DNA from: Lunularia cruciata
Taxonomy: Eukaryota > Streptophyta > Marchantiopsida > Lunulariales > Lunulariaceae
Direction of reading: 5' to 3'
Assembly: GCA_948567375.1 (NCBI GenBank)
Contig: OX419755.1
Location: 79,006,218-79,070,217 of the forward strand
Length of the DNA stretch: 64,000 nucleotides
Part shown: in pieces, positions 26,478-36,678 of the stretch
How positions within the stretch are numbered: position 1 is the first letter of the stretch
How the letters are laid out: each line of letters opens with the position of its first letter
Notes under the pieces: generated by a model
Seen by the model: the letters and a program-made list of their open reading frames with translations, nothing else
Told to the model about the DNA's origin: nothing
The model's database searches: none
Translations under genes and position numbers: made by a program

Positions 26478-26695
26478 GTGCTTGAAGGCAAGAGTAGATT
26501 GTAGAGTGTAGAGGAGCAAGAGAGATTAGTGCTTGAGTGCGAGGGTAGATTAGAGAGTATAGAGGAGCAAGAGAGATTAGTGATTCAGTGTGAGAGTAGA
26601 TTGGAGAATGTAGAGGAGCAAGAGAGATTAGTGCTTGAGCATGAGAATAGATTGGAGAGCTTGGAGAAGCAAGATAGATTATTGTTTGAGAGAGA
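26330..26695 (+). repeat. 51-bp coiled-coil minisatellite
   Basis: A 51-bp unit recurs with exact period. The anchor GATTAGTG or its variant lies at 26473, 26524, 26575, 26626 and 26677. A further unit at about 26330-26382 is separated from the rest by the GA run. On the plus strand each unit encodes 17 residues of the type QERLVLExExRLESxEE, a charged, leucine-spaced pattern expected for a coiled coil. A TAG in the first complete unit breaks the reading. The minus strand is open across the whole array but gives a low-complexity peptide. The array stops at the GACTC where element A3 inserted. Confidence 0.8.
26383..26474. repeat. (GA)46 microsatellite
   Basis: About 92 bp of uninterrupted GA, grown out of a GAGAGAG stretch between two 51-bp minisatellite units. 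Length is likely variable between individuals and may be imprecise in the assembly. Confidence 0.95.
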
Positions 26696-26700
26696 GACTC

Positions 26701-27112
26701 TATAACAATATAGAGTTTAGCGACAAAGTTAGTCAGGCTTAAGAAGTAGCACATAAGACAAATTAGCCTCGAATATTCTGGAAGTATCTAGGAAGCTTCT
26801 TGGGAAGCTTCTTGGCTAGCTTAGCTTGCACCTCAAGTAAGGAGCTTCTAGAAGCTTCCAACTAGCTTAGCTTGCACGCCAAGTAGGCGGCTTCTAGAAG
26901 GAAGCTTGTTGAGAAGCTTCCTAGTTAACTTGGCTTGCACTCTAAGAAAGTGGCTTGAAGAAGCTTCTTGAGAAGCTTCTCAAGGGTCTTGTATGCTACC
27001 TATAAATACCAAAGCCAAAGCTCATGCTAGGCATTTGGAGTTTTCCCATATTCAAGTGTCCCAATGTGAGTTTCCATTCTCATATTTCTCTCCTTGGTCT
27101 TGGTCTTTTACA
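26701..27112 (+). repeat. 5' LTR of A3
   Basis: This 412-bp LTR starts TATAACAATAT (mutated from TGTAACAATAT) and ends TTTTACA. It contains the three-unit sites GAATATTCTGGAA at 26771-26783 and TTCTAGAAGCTTC at 26846-26858. The TATAAATA box is near 27001-27008. Confidence 0.92.
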
Positions 27113-27383
27113 TTGGTATTAGAGCAGGAATGGGATGGATGGAATTTATGGAACACCAAATCCACTTTTGCAAAACCATTGGGATTTTCATGTCTAGATA
27201 TTACCCAAGCACCGCTTCACACAATTCATCACCTCATGCTTTGGGCAGGATTTTCTACATATGATCACCGTGTCTGAGGAACCCTTGATACTTTTGGTTG
27301 TCACTTATGGAGAAAGGTGGATATGATGTATCTATGTGTTAATCGATTATATAAATTGAGAGTTGTAGGATAGAGTAGTAGCT

Positions 27384-28300
27384 ATGGCGGCAATACCGGA
27401 TGTTATCCATGTGATGCAACAACAAATTGAGCACATTACTCGATTGTTGGATAATCGAGACCAACAACAACAAGAACATATAGAGAGAGTGCCAGTCCAA
27501 GATGGAGAAGATTGTATTCAATTTCCAAAACCCAAGGTGTTTGAAGGCAAGAATCTTCTGAGCATAGTGGAGAATTTTGTGTTTGATTGCAAACGTTACT
27601 TCAAAGCTACCAATCTTCAAGATGAACAAAAACAGATTCTCTTGGCTTCTAGCCAATTGGATGGTGTGGCAAAAATTTGGTGGTGATTCTGAGTGGAGCA
27701 AGTTGAATGATAGATTGTTGCACCAATCTTGACATGGACAGAATTCAAGGATGCAATACTTGGTCAATTTCAAAGTATAAATGCCACCCTAGCTGCACAA
27801 GATAAATTGGCGGAGTTGAAGCAGATTGGCTTAGTAAGAGACTACATCACACAATTTCAAAACATCATCATGCAAATTCTAGATATACAAGAAGGAGAAG
27901 TTCTAGATCAATTTGTGCAAGGATTGAAGTCATAAACCAAATTGGAGGTGACCATGCAAGAACCACAAAACATAGAAGAAGACATGCAATTAGCTAAGCA
28001 CTTTGATTCCTTGGTTACGACACCTTGGTATCGACCTCAACTTACACCAAGCTTCCTAGTACAATACACACAGGTGGACAAACCAGCACCAATGGAGATT
28101 GATGCTATCCAACGGAGTCCACTTGGTGCAACAAATAGAGAAAGATTGTGACAAAATGGAGGTTGTTTTTATTGTTGCCAAGTTGGACATCACATTGCTG
28201 AATGTCCACTTAGGAATAGGCAACCTTGACAAGTTGCCCAGATGGAGTTTGTGGAACCAAATAATCAAGGAAACAAAGAATCCCAATAGGAGATTTTGAG
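27384..28300 (+). pseudogene. A3 gag with CCHC zinc knuckle (broken)
   Basis: The start ATG at 27384 opens a frame MAAIPDVIHVMQQQ that runs to a TGA at 27684-27686, directly after the pair WW. A5 has a TGA at the same codon, whereas A2 has Arg. The capsid-like block follows at 27729-27935 (TEFKDAILGQFQ). The zinc knuckle lies at about 28161-28208, with GCFYCCQVGHHIAEC keeping all CCHC positions. Gag packages RNA in such elements; this copy cannot make the full protein. Confidence 0.8.
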
Positions 28301-31300
28301 CCACCTACTGGGAGCTTGATTAGTTCCAATGGGATTGAAGGCTCGACCTATGCAAGTTTGCTTCACTTGCAAGGTATGACATCTAATCAAGGTTGTAGGA
28401 TTTTGGTTGATTTTGGAAGTTCAGAGACTTGCATGTCTATGCAAGTAGCAAAGGAATTGGGTATTCCTATCAAGCCAATAATTAGAAGTAGTTTGATGAT
28501 GGCGGATGGTAGAGAGGGTTCTGCATTCCGCACCTTGCATCCTGTTACCTTCAAGATTGGGAAGGAGTATTTGGTTTGTAGTGGAGTGTATGAGGTTTGT
28601 AGTGGCACCTCTATACATGATATCATTTTGGGTCTACCTTGGCTTGAATGTCATAAGGTTCAATTCAATTGGACCCGACGCCAAATTTAAGTACAACACC
28701 AAGGTAAGAATTTACAATTAGGTTGTTTGGCACCTCTGAGTAAGACACCAAAGAATAGTCAGTCCCAAGATGGGAAGTTTGTCGAGAAGGTAGCCATAGA
28801 GCAAACCTTGAAGGGAGTGGAGTCCCAAGATGGGAAGTTTGCCAAGAAGGCAACCATGGAGCAAGCTTGGAAGACACATGAGTTCTTGGAAGGGAAGTTG
28901 GTTAGTAAAGCAAACATAGAGCAAGCTTTGGAGGAAGATAAGTCTGTATTCATGGTGTAGATCAAGCCGATTGCACAAGAACAATCGGAGGAGGGCCAAG
29001 AGCCTCATCAAGCAATGGTTGATCGGATAGTTCAGGAGTTGCAGACGTGTTTCCGGATGATCAGTCAAAGGGATTACCCTCTGATTGTGGTATGCCCTTC
29101 AAGATCAAGTTATTGTACTCTAGTGAGTAGACCAATCTATCGGCTCTCACCAAAGGAGTTGGAGGAGTTGCAAACAACACTTATAGAGTTGTTGGAGAAG
29201 GATTTCATACAACATAGTACCTCTCCTTGGGGAGCACGGGTACTATTTGTTCCAAAGAAGGATGGAGGACTTCATTTTTGTATTGATTAGCATAGGCTCA
29301 ATAAGCAAACCGTGAAGAATGTCTATCCCTTGCCTTGGATCGATGACTTGCTTGATCAACTAAGTGGAGCACGCTACTTTTCCAAGTTGGATCTTCACAA
29401 CGGCTATTGGCAAATTCCTATTGATAGAGAGGATGTGCAAAAGACTTCCTTTTGTAGAAGGTATGGGCATTTTGAGTAGAGAGTTCTACCTTAAGGACTT
29501 ACTAATGCTCCAACAGTCTTCATGTATTAGATGCATTGGGTGTTGGATGGACTATTGGATTGGTCCGTGGTGGTGTTCTTGGATGATATCTTAATTTATA
29601 GTAAGACAGAGGTAGAACACGTGAATCATGTGCAAGAAGTCCTAAGACAATTACGACAATGGAAATTTTATTGCAAGAAGTCAAAGTGTACCTTTTGGCA
29701 AAAGGAGATTACCTTCTTGGGTCATAAGATCTCATCAGAGGGGATCAAGATGGAAGAAGAGAAAATCAAGGGCATTACTGATTGGCCTACCCCAAAGAAT
29801 GCTATAGAAGTATGGGCATTCAATGGATTGACCAGTTTTTACCAACGGTTCATTCATTATTATGCTCATGTGGTTGCACCATTGACTGATCTCTTGAGAA
29901 AGAACTCGAGCTTCCAGTGGACCACCAAGCATGAAGAAGCATTCCAAAAGTTAAAGCATATGGTTTCTTCAAGATCCATTCTTCAATCATATGATCCTCA
30001 ACTACCCTGTGTGGTTGATTTTGATGCTTCTAACTTTGCAATTGGAGCCGTGCTGCAACAAGAATTCCCATATGAACTCCATCCCATTGCCTTTGTGTCT
30101 TGGCAACTCAATATGGATGAACGAAACTACTCTGCTCGAGATCAAGAACAACTTGCAATGGTATACGCCACCAAGGTATGGAGGCATTACCTCTCGGGGA
30201 AACAAGTGATCATGCGAATTGATCACAAACCATTGTTGCATACCTTACACTTGAAACACATGAAGAGTCAACATCATCGATAGGAGGAACAACTCCAACT
30301 TTATGACATCAAACTTGAGTACAAACCAGGTCGGTTCCATGTCATCCTTGATGCTTTATCAAAATGACCTGATTTGAAGTCTCTTCCTCTCATCATAGCA
30401 GCAATTTCAATGTTGTCAGTTGACTCCAAGGTCCAAAACAAGTTCAGTCAACTCTACACCAAGATCCCTTCTTCCAAATGGTACATAGTCACCTTACGGC
30501 ACGCAATAAGGAGTACAACACCTTCTCCATCAAGGAGGTCCTTTTATTCCATGAGAACCAGATCTATGTTCCAGCTAAAGGTGATCTTTGACTTGTGCGC
30601 CTTCAAGAAGCCCATGATTTACCCATCATTGATCATATGGGTGTGGACAAGACCTTGGGTACCCTCCAACATCAATGGTGGTGGCCCAACATGACACAAG
30701 ATGTTCAAGAATTTATCCGATTGTGTGAGAGCTGCCAACGTAACAAGGCTAGCAACCAAAAGCCGCGTGGACTCCTTCAACCACTCGCCGTTCAAGCCGC
30801 TTGCTGGGAGCATGTGAGCTTGGATCTCATCACATCCTTGCCAAAGACAAAACAAGGACACACCGCAATTGTGGTGTTTGTGGATAAGCTTAGTAAGCAA
30901 ATCCACTTGGGACTAACCTGTGATACCGTGGATACTCCAACCTTAGCGCAAATCTACTTCAACAATGTCTTCAAACATCATGGGATGCCACATGTACTCA
31001 TCTCTGACCGTGATCCTCAATTTACCTTGAAGTTTTGGCAAACACTCTTTCAAATACTTGACACCAAGCTTGCTTTATCCACAGCCTATCATCCTTAAAC
31101 TGATGGACAAACCGAACGTGCAAACCGTACATTGAAGGATATGTTGCGTGCGTTTGTCAACGTCCACCATACCAATTGGGATGAATGTCTTGAAACTGCA
31201 GAATTTGCCTACAACAATTCCAAACATGCAAGCACTGGATTTCTCCTTTCTTTCTCAATTTTGACCAAGATCTCTTTGTTCCGGATTCTCTTCTTGCTCT

Positions 31301-31914
31301 CCCTCCATCTCAAGTTCCTCATACTTCCACATTCTTGACCACTATATCTCAATCTCTCCAACAAGCCAAGTCTAACCTCCTTGTTGCTTAGAATCGCCAA
31401 AAACAATATGCGGACCACCATCATCATGATCTCACCTTTGAAGTTGGTGATAAAGTCATGCTATCCTCTAGTAACCCTTCCTCTCCCACTTGATACCCAA
31501 GTTTGTAAACTTGCCCCTAATTGGATAGGACACTTTGATATCACCCAAATTGTCTCTCCTATTGCTTATCAACTTGCCTTGCCTTGTCACATGCGTATCC
31601 ATCTTGTCTTTCATGTTTCCAAGTTGAAACCCTTTGTTCCTAACCCCTCTTCCTTTTCCTCTTGAGTCCAACCTCCTCCTCTTCCTGTCCCTATGAATGA
31701 TCATGAGGAGTACAAAGTTGATCGTATCCTTGTGCGTCGCCATATTCAACAAGGCCGTTGCCAACATACGGAGTACAAGGTCCTTTGGAAAGGGTATCTC
31801 CTTCATGATGCCACATGGGAACCTCTTTCTCACCTCCAGAATGCACAGATGGCCATCCAGGATTTTGAAGCTTCACTGGCGACGAAGACGTCACCAACTA
31901 GCGGCGGGGGAATA
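28301..31914 (+). pseudogene. A3 protease-RT-RNase H-integrase-chromodomain polyprotein (broken)
   Basis: Protease is at 28316-28690 with VDFGSSETC; the D-x-G-S active-site pattern is intact. The linker at 28750-28950 has three 20-residue repeats. The RT is broken near 29040 and at the TAG on 29288-29290; FLDDILIYS is at about 29577-29603. The longest open piece, 29531-30283, covers the RT end and RNase H, including DFDASNFAIGAVLQQE. A TGA at 30365-30367 separates it from integrase. Integrase pieces 30595-31098 and 31132-31338 keep SLDLITSLP, ISDRDP and the catalytic Glu context TDGQTERAN, but a TAA precedes that last block. A chromodomain lies at about 31693-31870 (EYKVLWKGYLLHDATWEP). Confidence 0.88.
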
Positions 31915-32367
31915 TGTAACAATATGGAGTTTAGTGACAAAGTTAGTCAGGTTTACAAAGAAGCACATAAGACAAATTAGCCTAGAATATAATGGAAGTA
32001 TCTAGGAAACTTCTTGGGAAGCTTCCCAACTAGCTTAGATTGCACCTCAAGTAAGTAGCTTCTAGAAGGAAGCTTCTAGAAGCTTCCAACCAGCTTAGCT
32101 TGCACGCCAAGTAGGCGGCTTCTAGAAGGAAGCTTCTTGAGAAGCTTCTTGAGAAGCTTCCTAGTTAACTTGGCTTGCACTCTAAGAAAGTGGCTTGAGG
32201 AAGCTTCTTGAGAAGCTTCTCAAGGGTCTTGTATGCTACCTATAAATACCAAAGCCAAAGCTCATGCTAGGGTTTCCTCATACCTACATTCGGAGTTTTC
32301 CCATATTCAAGTGTTCCAACGTAAGTTTCCATTCTCCTATTTCTCTCCTCGGTCTCGGTCTTTTACA
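31915..32367 (+). repeat. 3' LTR of A3
   Basis: A 453-bp LTR from TGTAACAATATGGAG to TTTTACA. It has the perfect four-unit site GAAGCTTCTAGAAGCTTC at 32069-32086, and a doubled TTCTTGAGAAGC module near 32130-32158 that the 5' LTR has only once. TATAAATA lies near 32240-32248. Confidence 0.92.
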
Positions 32368-32372
32368 GACTC

Positions 32373-33330
32373 CTTTGTGAGTAAGAGGATTCTCTTGCTA
32401 CAAAGGAGAGGATGCATCTAACCTTTACTACCTATGAGATGCAGAGAGAGCAAGGTTAGCTAACTTGGACTTGGATATCATAGGTGTTACTGCCATGGTT
32501 AAGGCCTACAAGGTCCAATTCCAAAAGCATGTACAAGAATTAGCATTTGCTATGGAGAGGTGCAAGAGTGCACATGTTCAAGTAGAGGAGGGTGAGAGTA
32601 GTCTTGCTCAAGTGAAAGCTTTTGTGGCTTATCTTGGACCAAGACTATATACTATTGCTCATTAGACCTATAGGGAGACACAAACCTAGATAGATGCCAC
32701 CCATGTGTTACCCCACAATGTTGTGACTCAAGAGATCTAGAAATTTGTTTCCCATTCCTTACCTCATAATGTGGTGACTCAAGAGACTCAAACTGAGTTT
32801 AGAGAGAGGCTTTGTCTGTAAAGAGAGTACATTCCACATACTCTCTTCCCAAGATTCCTATAGAAGAAGATTATTGTTGTGGATGTTACTTGTTTGGCAT
32901 CCTTATTACTTCATGGTAGCACTTGTTATAGTGTGTGGGTTAACTTGATGATTAGGGATGGTTGGTGCCTTTACATAAAATTGGAGCCGTAGGGTGGGTA
33001 GTATGTCCTGGTGTTAGCCATTTCATTTAGTTTTGTTTGTTACGCTTTGAGGTTATCTTGTAGATAGATATTCCACCAGCTGGAGTTGAGCTGTTACTAC
33101 AAAGCATGTGGTAGTAGTCAAAACTCCCAAAGGAAGTTGACATCGGGTCTTGCCTCATGGTATGTTTTTGTTCTATAGATGTCTAACAAGATGAGTTTGG
33201 ACAGTTCATTTACTCACATCATATGTATCATATTTATTATTATTTGTTTATTTTCATTCTCAATTTCACTTTGTCTCACTTTCATACCTCATTTCACTAA
33301 ATTTAAATTATCTTAAATAACAAAAACTTT
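32373..33330 (+). other. Possible continuation of the minisatellite-bearing gene remnant
   Basis: Removing A3 joins the coiled-coil minisatellite to this DNA. A plus-strand frame at 32465-32665 (about 66 residues, with VQFQKHVQELAFAMERCKSA) also has the charged look of a coiled coil. Stops lie between. No family was recognised, and 32700-33330 shows nothing further. Confidence 0.25.
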
Positions 33331-33690
33331 ATTCACTTATGTATGGGCATCAATTGTTGCCTAAGCGCACTATCCGCTAATAGCAAGTGCCAATATGCAC
33401 CTCTTTTATCCAATTGGGATCACTGTGCACCACCCTAAAACTTACAAATGCTCCAATACGTGCCACTCCACGACATTTTGCAACACCGGGCATTCTTTAG
33501 TCAAGCATCAACTCACTTATGTTTTGGTGTCAATGGGTACTTATGCGTGCTACCTGCTAATAATGGGTGCCATTGCATGCCTCACATACCCAATTGGCAT
33601 CATTGGGTGCCATCAAAAAACTTACACATGCTTTGGCATGCACCATCACACGACATTGTGCAATACCAAGTATTCTTCAACCGTCCATTA
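33331..33690. repeat. 180-bp tandem duplication
   Basis: Two diverged copies begin at ATTCACTTATG (33331) and ACTCACTTATG (33511), a period of 180 bp. Both contain CCAATTGG.ATCA and a CGACATT.TGCAA block. Several short frames run through the second copy, but none shows a protein family. Confidence 0.75.
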
Positions 33691-34099
33691 GCAAGCATCC
33701 TTGCATGAGCGGGCCATGGCAAGCAATAATGAGTAGCAATGTGCACCATGTCAAGGATTAGTTGGGAATGTGATGCTCTTTTGAGCTCTGACAAGCAACT
33801 CCATGTGGCACTTTTGTTCAATAGTTCAACGTGAGAAGTCCTTGTTCTAACAACCTTTAGAGATTACACAAAAATCTCAAATCTCACAAACTTAATCACA
33901 ATACATAGTTAATACATTAGTCAAAGATCCTCTTTGATTATAAACATACTTAGATTACATGGAAATGCCTCTGTGGTGGTATCATATTTGCTATCACTAG
34001 ACTATGAATTTGGAGTTGGATGCTTTGGCTTGAGACTACAACGTGTAGTAGAAGGCTTGATTTCATACCAAACTTAAGTTAACACTATGAAATATTGAC

Positions 34100-35350
34100 A
34101 TATTTCCTCAAGAGATTTTCCTCCTTGCAAGAGACTCATTTTCATTTTATGAGTGCATTTTTATTCTAGACTCATCTCCTTGAACCTGTGTTTGTTTGCC
34201 CTAGCTTTGCTTTTATCAACACTTAATTTCTTCCGAATCTTGACTTTCATCTTCTTTGTCTCTAAACTAACACACTCAGCTTCTATTTTCATCAATGTTT
34301 TCTCTCTTTTCTTCATGTTGGTGGCTTCTAGTTCAACTAGTCATAACCTCTCCTAGATTCTATAGTGTTTGCCTTCAACATGGCGATTTTTGTTAAATCT
34401 TGAGACAATGACATACTAGGTGACGTTCTGAATACCTTACTTGCAGATGTTCCATCTTTCTCCTCTTTGGATCACGTTCTCCTTCTTTGTCAAGGAAAGC
34501 GCCCGCTAACATATCTCTTGTAGAAGCTAGTGGAGCTAGTGTAACAAAGGATGAGTCCTTGACTAGTGCAACAAATTAGGACTCCTCGGGTGATATGATT
34601 CTATTCTCCAAGCTTCCATGTAGACACAAGGTAACTTGGGTGTTAGGAAAAAATTGGGTGCACAAGTCCAAGAGCACCACCTCTAGAGGAGATGGGAATT
34701 AAGACCGAGTCAAGATAGTTTCTTCACAATCATGAACTTCCTCAGCACCAGCCAAAATTGGGATTTAAATCTCCCAAACTTATTATAGTAGGTGCAGTAA
34801 TTTTTGCTCTATTTTTGAACATGGCTTCCATTCTAGCAAAATGTGGTCACATTCCATTCAATTTGTCATCAATAGTTCTCCATATTTCTTTGCCATATTT
34901 CTTTTTTGTGAGACCTTTTCTTGTAGACTTGTTTTTCAACTCTAGAGTTTCTTTGTATGATTTCATATATCTCAGCCTTTTCTTATATAATCTATCACTT
35001 GTCATAGAAGTAGGAAATTCTTGCACCTCTCGAGCCAAAAATGTGGCCATGAAACTCAAAGTAGTGGAATTTTGAATGTGCTTTTTGCAATTCACACCAC
35101 AAATCTGTGCAAAATGCTCATGGTCTTCCAAATAATCCAGTATTTGGCCATAGTGGTGTGTTGCCATGTGGAACAATTAGTCCTCTTCTTTTTGCTAGGT
35201 GAGGAAGAAGCCATCATCAACAATTTTCCAAACTTCTCTAATGATTGTATTGGTTGCGAATTCAAATGTGAGTCTAAAGGTTTTAGTTCTAAATCCAAAT
35301 GTGAGCTTGCATTGCAATTAAATACTTGATCTCCCATTGAATAATTTTTG
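34100..35350 (-). pseudogene. Myb/SANT-like (trihelix-type) protein remnant
   Basis: A minus-strand reading from about 35340 to 34130 looks like one decayed gene. The first piece, 35388-35195, ends in SSPSKKKRTN. The second, 35176-34847, has a trihelix-like block: ATFLAREVQEFP, then a RLYKKRLRYMKSYKETLE stretch, then EIWRTIDDKLNGM. The C-terminal part (34340-34130) is lysine- and glutamate-rich, with ATNMKKREKTLMKIEAE, as in coiled-coil tails. The composition resembles Myb/SANT-like DNA-binding proteins, a class that also includes the second protein of PIF/Harbinger transposons. Stops at several places make it a pseudogene. The assignment is by pattern only. Confidence 0.45.
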
Positions 35351-35602
35351 TTGCACTTTTGGAGTAAAATTATTGACCTCTCAATCAATTTCTTGGTTGC
35401 AATTCAATCAATTTCTTGGTTGTCACAAGGCGGTGAAGATCATTTCCATAACTCAATAGATTAGTGTGGCAAGGGAGATAGTGAGTTATGGAAATGATCT
35501 TCACCGCCCGCCTTGTGACAACCAAGAAATTGATTGAATTGCAACCAAGAAATTGATTGAGAGGTCAAGAAATTTTACTCCGAAAGTGCAACAAAAATTA
35601 TT
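35340..35602. repeat. Long foldback (inverted repeat)
   Basis: The left arm 35340-35455 and right arm 35482-35602 are reverse complements with only a few mismatches and short indels, around a 26-nt loop (35456-35481). Both arms carry two copies of CAATCAATTTCTTGGTTG or its complement. Transcription through it would give a hairpin of about 115 bp. The left arm overlaps the start of the Myb/SANT-like remnant. Confidence 0.9.
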
Positions 35603-35609
35603 TAGTTAT

Positions 35610-36678
35610 TTAGTTATTTAGAATTGTGTTATTTATTTAAAAAAAATTATCACCCACCAAAATTTAACGGTATTCCAGAAAGTCATTTATTTGCCATTAG
35701 AATTAAGCGATCCATAACTTGAACTTTGCGTTTTTCTTGGTTTGTATGAATCCGTTTTGAAAGACGGACTCAAAGCGACCGCTGGGGCACGACATGGAAC
35801 TGGTCGTACCCCCGGATCCGTAGCCGTTTAGATCCGGTCATCGGCAGTTTAAGCTTGCGTTACCGGGAAAACCATTTCTGACTCTCTTTTACGCTGCTTT
35901 GCGTTCCCGGCACAAAGGTGTGAGGACCGTCCCCGCTACTAACGGCAACGGAGCTCGCCGGATCCTGCCGTGCGGCTGCACTTTTCAGCCCTGAGCCATG
36001 AGAGTACTGTGCTTTTTCCTCCGAAGCGCGTCCCAGCGCCTTGACGTGACCGTCCTCCCTTTGCGCTCGAGAACACGGCTTACAACGAGTGGGGCCTTCT
36101 TCGAGACAGGAAAAGAGAGAGAGAGAGAGAGCTCTTCCGTCGCGCACTGCGCAAGTAATGGCTATTTGATTGGATCGATCGAGGGCTGGAACCTCAGGAT
36201 CACCTAAGACGATTTGAGTAGAACCGAAATTGAATCCTGGAATCTGAATGCGAGCGTCGAGCGGCGATCGATCCAGCTGGTGATGGGATGTCGGGAAGAA
36301 TGGGTGCCAGAGCAGTGGTAGATGTAGTAGCAGTACAACAGGGAGCGAACATTCCGCTCCGGTGTTAAGATTCCATTGTTCTTATCTTCTAGATATCGGG
36401 GGTTTATTGTCTACAGAAAGGGTTTATGATCTTCCTTTTGCTGATTGTACTGAGTTGCAGAATTTTGGTTCGTTTAAGTGATTATGTTGGCGGCTGCGTG
36501 CACGAAGGGGAAGGACGTGCGTTGTTTACATGATGTGAGCCTCTTTTTGAGGAGAAGGGGATTTATGGATTTTGAATCACATTCTATGTCTGCTGGACAG
36601 GAGAAGTCGGCATTTTGATGTCCGGAGAACGCGGAGTTTGAGTTTTTGCTCAGGCCTTCTGACTTCTCTCGGAGGTTT
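35610..36678 (+). promoter_or_regulatory. 5' flank and leader region of the GT47 gene
   Basis: From about 35750 the base composition becomes GC-richer than the flanking transposons. A GA run of about 18 bp at 36114-36131 could be a GAGA-type promoter element. A short upstream frame, MSGERGV, runs from 36618 to 36641 and ends in TGA, 37 bp before the main start codon. It may damp translation of the glycosyltransferase. The transcription start cannot be placed. Confidence 0.4.

Larger units (their letters stand above)
26696..32372 (+). mobile_element. Ty3/gypsy chromovirus A3, full length (TSD GACTC)
   Basis: A complete plus-strand element. The 5' LTR is 26701-27112 and the 3' LTR is 31915-32367, with identical duplications GACTC at 26696-26700 and 32368-32372. 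The primer-binding site TTGGTATTAGAGC lies at 27113-27125. Gag starts at 27384. The polypurine stretch GGCGGGGGAATA lies just before 31915. The integrase carries a C-terminal chromodomain. The LTRs differ in length (412 and 453 bp) because the 3' copy has extra GAA/TTC modules and an extra short segment near 32272. Confidence 0.93.

Noticed and set aside
26188-26754. A 188-residue minus-strand open frame rich in Ser-Leu
   Set aside because: It is the reverse reading of the GA microsatellite and 51-bp minisatellite; low complexity keeps it open, and no domain is present.
33331-33720. Short repeated blocks that could suggest a CRISPR-like array
   Set aside because: Only two copies of 180 bp with no spacer structure, in a plant genome.
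36646-36678. Start of the GT47 protein 11 codons upstream at a TTG
   Set aside because: No ATG there; the first in-frame ATG after the stop at 36616 is at 36679.
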